A DNA stretch of 39,491 nt from an uncultured Flavobacteriales bacterium (GTDB lineage: Bacteria > Bacteroidota > Bacteroidia > Flavobacteriales > Crocinitomicaceae), in contig CAMLLB010000038.1 of NCBI GenBank assembly GCA_946480815.1, forward strand, positions 1 through 39,491, read 5' to 3'. Both the position numbers and the translations under genes were made by a program. The notes under the pieces were generated by a model, which worked only from the letters and a program-made list of their open reading frames with translations, searched no databases and was not told where the DNA came from. How positions within the stretch are numbered: the stretch's first letter is position 1; every line of letters starts with the position of its first letter. Positions 33,527 through 39,491 of the stretch are shown here, in pieces.

Positions 33527-34160
33527 AATCCGTTACTAATGTAAATTCTATCCAAAGCTGTTTCCCATGGATACCGAGGCTAGCTTTAACCGCATCGTAG
33601 CAAGCCGGGTGCTCTGCAAGTTTCAATTTTTTATATTCAATAATTCTGTTCACATACAGTTGCTTCAAACAAGTGTCGGAATTCATCCATTCAAAACTCA
33701 AATGTTCAATTTCTAATGGATACCTTATTGCCGAATAATGCCATCTATAAGCAATTGTTTCCAGGAGTCCTATCAATCCATCCTGGTTATCAATGACTTT
33801 CAATTGAAAGAGCATATCCGGTAAAAAACGTAGACACAGATCCGCCGATAATATGGCAGAAGCATCCAAATCGCCCTCAAAATCCAAAAACAATTGCCCC
33901 AAATCATTTTCCTTCTGGTCGCGATAAAGAATCAGCTGTGCAGCCAGGTAGATTATTTTTGACGCCCACAAAGCAGCTTTGGAGTTAAACTCAGGAATTT
34001 GATAGGGATAATTCAGGGATTCGTTTTGGTATTCCAGGGAGAGAAAATCAATCAATTCCTGTTCCTCGATGTTCTCCCACGACATGACTTTCTCGTACAG
34101 AAGGATTTCTTCACACTCACGCAAGTGTTTGATCATTTGAAGAAAGTACCGTTGAGACAT
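33519..34160 (-). CDS. bpX-type accessory protein, first gene of the MoxR-vWA operon
   Basis: The protein has 213 residues, largely helical, with no signal peptide. Features include AALWASKIIYLAAQLILYRD, the acidic LGQLFLDFEGDLDASAILSA, RFLPDMLFQLKVID, and YRWHYSAIRYPLEIEHLSFE. It opens the operon and overlaps the MoxR gene by 8 nt. It looks like the helical bpX accessory proteins of MoxR-vWA-propeller systems; the exact subfamily is uncertain. Upstream is repeat copy E and then the HEPN gene on the same strand. Confidence 0.65.
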   Translation of the reverse strand: MSQRYFLQMIKHLRECEEILLYEKVMSWENIEEQELIDFLSLEYQNESLNYPYQIPEFNSKAALWASKIIYLAAQLILYRDQKENDLGQLFLDFEGDLDASAILSADLCLRFLPDMLFQLKVIDNQDGLIGLLETIAYRWHYSAIRYPLEIEHLSFEWMNSDTCLKQLYVNRIIEYKKLKLAEHPACYDAVKASLGIHGKQLWIEFTLVTDYE

Positions 34161-34224
34161 GTTTAGATTGGTTTTCAGTTTTGTAAAAATAAAGAAAATA
34201 AGGATTTGTAGTATGGAAGATATT

Positions 34225-34550
34225 ATGACTGAAAACCCATTTGGATTCGAACTACCTTAAATATTAGAAAAACTGAATAAAATCAATGATTTGCGAGAGA
34301 TTTGGAGTTCGCCATCCTCCTCGGTCCTCCTTCAAAGGAGGAAGTTCAATCGAAACTTCGAACACGGATCCTCTTCCTCATTCTCACTCTCCGCTCTCGC
34401 TCTGAAAGAAAAAAGCATCTGGGAAAATCGGGAAGAATGAGAAACAGAACGAGAATGATGTAAAAGAAAAAAGCATCACTTTCGCGATGCTTTTTTCTTT
34501 TTGTGACCCTAATGAGAGATATTTCGAACTTTTTGATTGAAGATTTAAAG
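34225..34550 (+). repeat. Dispersed repeat, copy E
   Basis: Full-length relative of copy B: CTGAAAACCC then GGATTCGAACTACC (tRNA T-arm-like read antisense), AAAACTGAATAAAATCAATG then ATTTGCG (identical to B), hairpin CCTCCTTCAAAGGAGG, CTCATTCTCACTCTCCGCTC then TCGCTCTGAAAG, GAATGAGAAACAGAACG (shared with C), terminator, and tail AGATATTTCGAACTTTTT. It lies downstream of the HEPN gene and upstream of the MoxR operon. Confidence 0.82.
34462..34502. terminator. Bidirectional terminator in repeat copy E
   Basis: AAAAAAGCATC pairs with GATGCTTTTTT around ACTTTCGC, with extended A and T flanks. It ends the HEPN gene transcript. Confidence 0.85.
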
Positions 34551-34558
34551 AAACTCGA

Positions 34559-35872
34559 TCATTGATTTAGTCCTTTATAATTATTCAATTTACAAAGGCG
34601 ATTTAAATTCCAATGAGTGTAAGAATATAACTTCTGAACTGTTGAATCTTCAGTGACCCCATGAAATTTGTATAGCAATACGGAAAGCACCATTTCAAGT
34701 GAATAACCCACCAAAAATAACTCAACCTCGTCTTGAAAGATCATGGTGTATTCACCATCGTGAGCCAGATGGTCCCGACATTTTTTTACTTTCCGGATCA
34801 GTTCTTCAATCGGGATTTTGAACAAATCTTGTACAACTTGGCTGTAGTCATTCTTCAAGTCAATCAAGCGGTCAAAAAGTGTTGGGTTCTTCCAATGCGA
34901 TGACTTTTCTAGAAACCATTTCTGTAATTCGGGATTTTCCGCCAGATAACTTTTGATTTGTACTCTTTTTTCTAGTATTGAATGGTCTCCCAGTGAAACA
35001 TTTTTCTTAACGAATCGGTTGTGAAAACTCTCTAGTGCGACGCACATATTCAAAAAATAGCGTTCCTTGGATAGATCTATGTTGTATTTCCGCTCCAAGA
35101 GTAAATCCCGAATGTTATCCATTTTCGGGTATCCAAACCAGTTCTGGAAAATGGTTCCCAGCTCCTGGGCAATTTCTGCAAATGAAAACTCCACAGCATT
35201 TGTGAACCAATCGCGGTTGAATTCCTGAACTTTGCGAATTACAAACGACTCCGCTTCATTGTAGTGCAAAAAATGCAGTGTCGGATCGTCATTGGTTAAA
35301 AACAGGATCAGATTTTGCAGTTTATGATGCAGAACACCAAATTCATAGATACTTAAAGGCTTTAGAAACAGCATTTCGATTTCTATTACAGGTACGGTAT
35401 TTTCGTTGTATGAACCTAAATCTCCATTCCAGACAACTTTTATTTGGAGGTCTTCGGCTTCCATTTCAACAACATGTAATGGATGTGTACTTCCCAGGTG
35501 CTTTTCAAGCAGCGAAAGATCTTCACAAAACCATTCGTTCAATGCTGCTGACCACAGCGTAACAGATGAAATAAACTTTTGAGTATGATCTTGTATACTG
35601 GTTCCTGTAAATAGCTTGATAAATTGTATTGCACCGGTGAATAACCCTCTGTTATTTAGATAAAGTACTTGAAAACAATCTAGAAAGGTCACTTTTCCTA
35701 ATTCCTCGAATTCACCGTGTAGAATATTCCACCTTTTCTTGTCTTCGGGATCCAATTCCTGAAATCCATATAATAAGTATTCAGCCGGAACAAAGGTGAT
35801 GTCAGAATAAATATCCAGATGAGAGATATAAACTTTCCCCCTGTATTCTTGATTTAAGGATTTACAATGCAT
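34559..35872 (-). CDS. ApeA-like HEPN-domain protein (candidate abortive-infection RNase)
   Basis: The protein has 437 residues. The C-terminal part (about 265-420) is a HEPN fold: RYFLNMCVALESFHNRF, then the catalytic-type motif RDHLAH (Arg366-x4-His371) in VKKCRDHLAHDGEYT. This R-x4-6-H motif marks HEPN RNases. The N-terminal 250 residues (LHGEFEELGKVTFLDCF, FGVLHHKLQNLILFLTND) match the ApeA-type N-terminal region of anti-phage HEPN proteins. It should cleave RNA when triggered. It has no antitoxin partner beside it, as in ApeA. It is a single gene between repeat copies E and F. Confidence 0.82.
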   Translation of the reverse strand: MHCKSLNQEYRGKVYISHLDIYSDITFVPAEYLLYGFQELDPEDKKRWNILHGEFEELGKVTFLDCFQVLYLNNRGLFTGAIQFIKLFTGTSIQDHTQKFISSVTLWSAALNEWFCEDLSLLEKHLGSTHPLHVVEMEAEDLQIKVVWNGDLGSYNENTVPVIEIEMLFLKPLSIYEFGVLHHKLQNLILFLTNDDPTLHFLHYNEAESFVIRKVQEFNRDWFTNAVEFSFAEIAQELGTIFQNWFGYPKMDNIRDLLLERKYNIDLSKERYFLNMCVALESFHNRFVKKNVSLGDHSILEKRVQIKSYLAENPELQKWFLEKSSHWKNPTLFDRLIDLKNDYSQVVQDLFKIPIEELIRKVKKCRDHLAHDGEYTMIFQDEVELFLVGYSLEMVLSVLLYKFHGVTEDSTVQKLYSYTHWNLNRLCKLNNYKGLNQ

Positions 35873-35999
35873 TAAATTGAATCAATTAGAGAATTTAATA
35901 TAATCATTTTAACAGAATGCATCTGCGAATTGAGTGTTTAAATGATTTTAGGAAATTTTTCTTGCCACCGCCTAAGTCTTTCCCGAAGTGTTGAAACAA

Positions 36000-36150
36000 A
36001 TGCCTCAAGGGAGGAAAATCAAATTGAAACTTTCAGATTCCTTCCTCATTCCCACTCTCTGTTCTCACTCTGAAAGGAAAAGGGCATTTAGTGAAGGCAA
36101 AAAGAAGAAAGAGCGGCTAAACCCGGTTAGCCGCTCTTTCTTCAATTCCG
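36000..36150 (+). repeat. Dispersed repeat, copy F
   Basis: Contains CCTCAAGGGAGG, CTCATTCCCACTCTCTGTTC then TCACTCTGAAAGG, and a terminator. The tail is degenerate (TTCCGAACTAATTTG). It parallels copies B and E and lies downstream of the orphan Rhs immunity gene. Confidence 0.72.
36107..36143. terminator. Bidirectional terminator in repeat copy F
   Basis: GAAAGAGCGGCTAA pairs perfectly with TTAGCCGCTCTTTC around ACCCGG. It ends the minus-strand lipoprotein gene at 36153. Confidence 0.88.
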
Positions 36151-36152
36151 AA

Positions 36153-36536
36153 CTAATTTGTTTTATTCTCAAATTTAGGACGAGCGTTAGTATCAATATC
36201 AATGATCAGTTCATCAAATGTTTTGATTTTTACTTGTATTAAGTCAGTATATTTTTTAGGACTCCCGATGAAGTACAGTCGTAAAGTATCTTTTTCGACT
36301 TTAAAAGTTTTCAAGTTAGTAGAAATACATATTGTATCCGTTAATTTGTTTTTTTGTACAACTAAGTAAGTTGGAGATTCTGCATACGCCGTTGCATAGG
36401 TGAACACCTCTATTGCAAGTGATTTATGCTCTGATTTTTTTAGAATAGATTTACTATTCGAATCATCTCCAAAAGGTGTTAGTTGATCACAACTAAATAA
36501 GCCGACTAGTAGGAATAAAATACAATATTTCATCAT
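36153..36536 (-). CDS. Small lipoprotein, candidate immunity for the orphan Rhs tip
   Basis: The protein has 127 residues with a lipoprotein signal (MMKYCILFLLVGLFSC). The body is beta-rich (LAIEVFTYATAYAESPTYLV, RLYFIGSPKKYTDLIQV). No family is recognised. Its ATG overlaps the TGA of the upstream toxin-tip frame by 4 nt (ATGA), a typical toxin-immunity arrangement, and a lipidated periplasmic immunity protein would fit an Rhs toxin acting in the envelope. A second ATG directly follows the first. The role is inferred from position. Confidence 0.65.
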   Translation of the reverse strand: MMKYCILFLLVGLFSCDQLTPFGDDSNSKSILKKSEHKSLAIEVFTYATAYAESPTYLVVQKNKLTDTICISTNLKTFKVEKDTLRLYFIGSPKKYTDLIQVKIKTFDELIIDIDTNARPKFENKTN

Positions 36537-36961
36537 TTCTTGTAAAATGTTTTAAAGAATCCGTAATAAATATAGGAACCAGAGTAAGTATGCTCGCCAT
36601 AGTAAGGAAAACCTGCATTATAACCGTTTCCTCCATTATGTTCCTGATTATATGCACCAACTTTTGGCATAACTAAACTATAAAATGGTATTTTGCGCAT
36701 ATTAATACCCATATCTGATGTAATGGCCATGTTTGCACCAAAAGCGGCATTTCCTACCCCTCTAAGAGTTGTGACTTTAGGTAAATCGTATCCGTCTTCT
36801 GACATCAAAACAGGAGTATATTTATGCATGTTGAAACTAACTTTAACATCCAATGGTCCATCATTTCTGGACATATCTTTCAAAATACTTAAAACCCCAT
36901 ATAACGTTGATGGAGATTGACGATTAACTTCAAGTTGAAAGATTTCCTTTAGCCAACCCAT
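36533..36961 (-). CDS. Orphan Rhs C-terminal toxin-tip fragment
   Basis: The protein has 142 residues with no signal peptide. Gly/Tyr/Asn-rich at the end (KVGAYNQEHNGGNGYNAGFP), with VTTLRGVGNAAFGANM in the middle, it resembles the variable tips that follow the Rhs core in Bacteroidota polymorphic toxins. An rhs remnant lies directly upstream but in another frame, so this tip is no longer fused. The ATG at 36961 may be a start by chance or a new one. The toxic activity is unknown. The overlapping small lipoprotein downstream is its probable immunity partner. Confidence 0.6.
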   Translation of the reverse strand: MGWLKEIFQLEVNRQSPSTLYGVLSILKDMSRNDGPLDVKVSFNMHKYTPVLMSEDGYDLPKVTTLRGVGNAAFGANMAITSDMGINMRKIPFYSLVMPKVGAYNQEHNGGNGYNAGFPYYGEHTYSGSYIYYGFFKTFYKK

Positions 36962-37083
36962 TAGTACTTCCCGTAGTTACGAATTTCACGATACTTAAAT
37001 CCCTGCCCAGTGCGTCTTTGATATACATTTCCTGCGTGGTTTGAGCGAAAGATACCACTTTTTTTTGGCAATACGCAGATCTG
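36930..37083 (-). pseudogene. rhs gene remnant with frameshift
   Basis: Bases 36970-37082 match 38924-39033 of the downstream-oriented rhs gene at about nine bases in ten by eye. Translation gives QTTQEMYIKDALGRDLSIVK then FVTT, identical in the two copies, but then GSTNGLAKGNLST and a stop at 36930. A run of eight A (minus strand) replaces six in the intact gene, a 2-nt insertion that breaks the frame upstream. The Rhs core (YDHLGNTR to DPTG) is missing, so a deletion joined this piece to the orphan tip. Confidence 0.8.
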
Positions 37084-37195
37084 TGTAGTCATTCTCCAAC
37101 TCGAAATCTTAACGACACAAAAACCTTCCCTATCAATCATCCGTTTTTGGGTGTTGATAACTTTTAAAGAATGTACCTTTTTGATACCCGGTAAA

Positions 37196-37234
37196 ACAAA
37201 AAACGCACCCAAAAGAGTGCGTTTTGTAATTTTT
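37196..37234 (-). terminator. Terminator after the Rhs immunity candidate
   Basis: On the minus strand AAAACGCAC pairs with GTGCGTTTT around TCTTTTGG-type loop bases, followed by a T run. It lies about 45 nt past the stop at 37280. Confidence 0.82.
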
Positions 37235-37279
37235 ATCCGTTACTCACCAACAACATTGAAAATAGTAAGAATACTATTT

Positions 37280-37915
37280 CTACCATACGACAACCCAATA
37301 AATAACGACTTTATCTTTTTTATTATAGGCTATCCCTTTAGATCTTCCATGCAAAAGAGATGGTGGCATAGATGATTTAGAAGCATCTATTTTTTTCGAA
37401 AACATACCTGTTTGGGTATTGAGTGGAACGATTTCAAAGTCCTTTGGTAATTTGTAAAACGTGTCTGTATTTTCATACTCTAAACTCCAAAAATTTGGTA
37501 AAGGAATCAAATCTTTTTCTAGAGTTTTGCTGTATTTACTTTTTTGCACATCCAACTCATCCCCTAAATTTTTTATGGAAAGAAAATCATTGATTGTGAT
37601 GAAAATGCTGTCGTCGGCATTGTATTTTCGAATGGACTTATATTTTTCCTCAATGCGACCAATTTCCTTTTCAGAATCTTTCTTGTTTAGCTGAAAAATG
37701 AATGATTCCGTATTATGATGGGCAAACGTATCGACAATAAGACTACTTTCGACCAGAAAATCTTCCTTGCCAGTCGGGAAATGCTTACAGTAAGATTTAT
37801 CAAAATAATCAAGCATGTTTTCATATTCTATCAAATCTTCAGATGAGGACAAAGTACATGCATGAAGGAATAACGTTACTACTAATGTAATAAATAAATA
37901 TGGTGTCTTTCTCAT
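37280..37915 (-). CDS. Lipoprotein, candidate immunity protein of the Rhs toxin
   Basis: The protein has 211 residues with a lipoprotein signal (lipobox LHAC in FLHACTLSSSEDL). The mature part is charged and mixed alpha/beta (ENMLDYFDKSYCKHFPTGKE, SIFITINDFLSIKNLGDELD). No family is recognised. Its ATG overlaps the TAA of the rhs gene by one base (TAATG), so it is translated with the toxin. A toxin-coupled lipoprotein is the usual place for an immunity protein; the activity it blocks is unknown. Confidence 0.7.
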   Translation of the reverse strand: MRKTPYLFITLVVTLFLHACTLSSSEDLIEYENMLDYFDKSYCKHFPTGKEDFLVESSLIVDTFAHHNTESFIFQLNKKDSEKEIGRIEEKYKSIRKYNADDSIFITINDFLSIKNLGDELDVQKSKYSKTLEKDLIPLPNFWSLEYENTDTFYKLPKDFEIVPLNTQTGMFSKKIDASKSSMPPSLLHGRSKGIAYNKKDKVVIYWVVVW

Positions 37916-39491
37916 TATTTTTTCGATTTAATTAATTTTCCTGACATTTCAGCAATGGCTTTGAATATTCTTCCAGATGCATCATTTGAAGTTGAATTTA
38001 ATACTCCATATGTATCTGTAGTAATTTTTTTTACAATAACCTGTTCCTTCAACACCCCAGTTACCAACGTTTTTGTTTTTTTTGAAATTATTTCCTCTTT
38101 ACCAATTTCACTCTTCTTTGCATATACAAACTCACTTGAAAGGACTTGATTTTCTTTCATTTCAGTAGTAATATTACCATCTGGTTCCGGTGATTTATCA
38201 ATCAATGTTGTTTCTTTTATAACTTCTTCCCGAGCTCTTAAATATCCATTCTTTTTCATGAACTCTTTTGGATTCTTTATTAAATGAACATCCTTATCTA
38301 ATACATTTTCTGCTGAGCCATTTTCGACCTTAGAACCGAACATACCATCCCCACCCAATCGTTTATAATCTGATGGACTAAATGGTGAATGTATTTTGTC
38401 TAAATCACTTTGTTCAACTGTTGACTTACCTTTAACATAAATAACATTACCTGTTTGAGGGTTGAAAAACCAATCCGTCGGACCTTTTCCAGTCGGATCA
38501 ATCAAAGAAATAGGATTCCCCATCACATAATTATACGTACTCCAAGCAGGATATTGGTCAGCCCATGGGTCAGTTGATAAGAATCTAGCAACGTCTGAGT
38601 CGTAATACCTAGCCCCCCTATAATCCAAACCGGTTTCTTTGTCTCTTTCGTGTTGTGTGGTCAGGTATCGATCTCCTGCACCGTTATCGTATTCTCTTAA
38701 AATTTTTCCATAAGAATAGTAATCCATCGCATTAACGATCAATGGAACATCACTGGAATCTACCATAAAAGCAACGCGGGTGTTTCCCAAGTGATCGTAC
38801 AGGAAGTAGGTTGCTTCATCCGGCTGAACCTTTTGATCGGTTGTATTTATAGGGAGAACACGTGCAACACGATCGGTACCATACACAAAGTATTCGGTAT
38901 TGGATGTAGTTGTACTTGTACTATCCGTAGTTACGAATTTCACAATACTTAAATCCCTTCCCAATGCGTCTTTGATATACATCTCTTGTGTGGTTTGAGC
39001 TAAAGTTACTACTTTTTTGGAAATTCGCTGATCACCGCCATCGTATAAATAATAGGAATTGTAGGTTTCCGAGGGTGTTACCTGGGTAACACGATACGGA
39101 TAAGAGCCTCGTATATAAGCTGTCGCATCGATATCCCGGTAATCGTCCGTGAGTAAATTTCCGTTGGCATCGTAAGTGTAATTGCGCGCTGTTGCAGCAA
39201 CCAGGTCTTCTACTTTCGTCAAATGATTGGTCCCATTGGCATAGGTGTAAGTGAAGTAATCCAAAGCAGATCCTATATTCGAAACAGCTCCGGGTTTTGC
39301 CTTGTATTGCCCGATTATATTCCCGATCTTATCATACCCCCAACTTTCATCCCCGATTAAAAAGGATTCTGCCGGATTCAGGTTACTTGAATTCGCAAAC
39401 TGCGCATCAATAAAATCTCCTACCAGGGCATCCACTACCACCAATCGATTAATCCGGTCGTATTCGTACCCGTTAACTGTTTCTTTTGAGA
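37915..39491 (-). CDS. Rhs/YD-repeat toxin, C-terminal part (5' end beyond the window)
   Basis: The frame is open to the right edge, giving about 525 residues. YD repeats (YEYDRINRL, YTYDANGNLLTDDYRD) lead into the Rhs core: YFLYDHLGNTRVAFMVD, YDSDVARFLSTDPWAD, and the closing NPISLIDPTG. After DPTG comes a roughly 190-residue variable tip starting KGPTDWFFNPQTGNVIY and rich in Lys and Glu (EEVIKETTLIDKS, KKTKTLVTGVLKEQVIVKK). The tip is the presumed toxin and matches no domain I know. The Rhs shell encloses the tip before delivery, probably across the cell envelope. The lipoprotein gene follows with a one-base overlap. Confidence 0.92.
   Translation of the reverse strand, partial: SKETVNGYEYDRINRLVVVDALVGDFIDAQFANSSNLNPAESFLIGDESWGYDKIGNIIGQYKAKPGAVSNIGSALDYFTYTYANGTNHLTKVEDLVAATARNYTYDANGNLLTDDYRDIDATAYIRGSYPYRVTQVTPSETYNSYYLYDGGDQRISKKVVTLAQTTQEMYIKDALGRDLSIVKFVTTDSTSTTTSNTEYFVYGTDRVARVLPINTTDQKVQPDEATYFLYDHLGNTRVAFMVDSSDVPLIVNAMDYYSYGKILREYDNGAGDRYLTTQHERDKETGLDYRGARYYDSDVARFLSTDPWADQYPAWSTYNYVMGNPISLIDPTGKGPTDWFFNPQTGNVIYVKGKSTVEQSDLDKIHSPFSPSDYKRLGGDGMFGSKVENGSAENVLDKDVHLIKNPKEFMKKNGYLRAREEVIKETTLIDKSPEPDGNITTEMKENQVLSSEFVYAKKSEIGKEEIISKKTKTLVTGVLKEQVIVKKITTDTYGVLNSTSNDASGRIFKAIAEMSGKLIKSKK

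Noticed and set aside
21064..36150. Integron cassette array or CRISPR
   Set aside because: There is no integrase, no attC-type core and no regular short spacers; the repeats are long and irregularly spaced.
36961..37212. 83-codon minus-strand frame
   Set aside because: It is the frameshifted reading of the rhs remnant and a terminator; the matching Rhs residues lie in another frame.

Overview
The window looks like a Bacteroidota chromosome, most likely Flavobacteriales. The evidence is Por/type IX secretion (T9SS) C-terminal sorting domains, many short-signal lipoproteins, Bacteroidota-restricted small protein families, TPR sensor kinases, and few Shine-Dalgarno-like sites. A Fluviicola/Crocinitomicaceae origin is only an impression. 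No tRNA, rRNA, CRISPR array, integrase or transposase gene was seen.

Layout. From 1 to 5.3 kb there is an MCE-domain lipoprotein, then small stress or envelope genes: an acidic protein, an AraC-type regulator, a 50-residue membrane protein, a coiled-coil lipoprotein and a CsbD-like protein with an N/Q-rich arm. A periplasmic thioredoxin and a hemerythrin-like diiron protein follow. From 5.5 to 12.6 kb lie a VWA protein, a T9SS-exported alpha/beta hydrolase, a 3D-domain protein, a translationally coupled ABC ATPase/permease/LolA-like operon and a tiny secreted protein that is mostly a sorting domain. From 12.9 to 19.5 kb there are two two-component systems, each pairing a TPR sensor kinase with a different regulator class (NarL and LytTR). 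A DUF6326-like membrane protein and a Crp/Fnr regulator end the ordinary part at 21.0 kb.

From 21 kb to the right edge the window is accessory DNA. It is a series of cassettes bounded by six copies of one repeat, all in the same orientation. Each copy carries a terminator hairpin whose stem sequence differs between copies, and conserved flanks that look like decayed tRNA 3' ends. The cassettes are an LRR protein, a membrane protein, a plus-strand Ubl/DUF4132/E1 operon, a minus-strand MoxR-vWA-beta-propeller operon, an ApeA-like HEPN protein, and Rhs toxin/immunity modules including a broken orphan one.

The main discovery candidate is at 23756-27380. A 130-residue protein with a beta-grasp-like pattern ends in Gly-Gly. 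It is followed after 2 nt by a DUF4132 protein, which overlaps by 4 nt an E1/ThiF-like activating enzyme. This reads as a compact ubiquitin-like conjugation or sulfur-carrier system without E2, JAB protease or nucleotide cyclase. It faces a complete MoxR/vWA/propeller/bpX-type operon and a HEPN RNase, so the region is probably a conflict or defence island.
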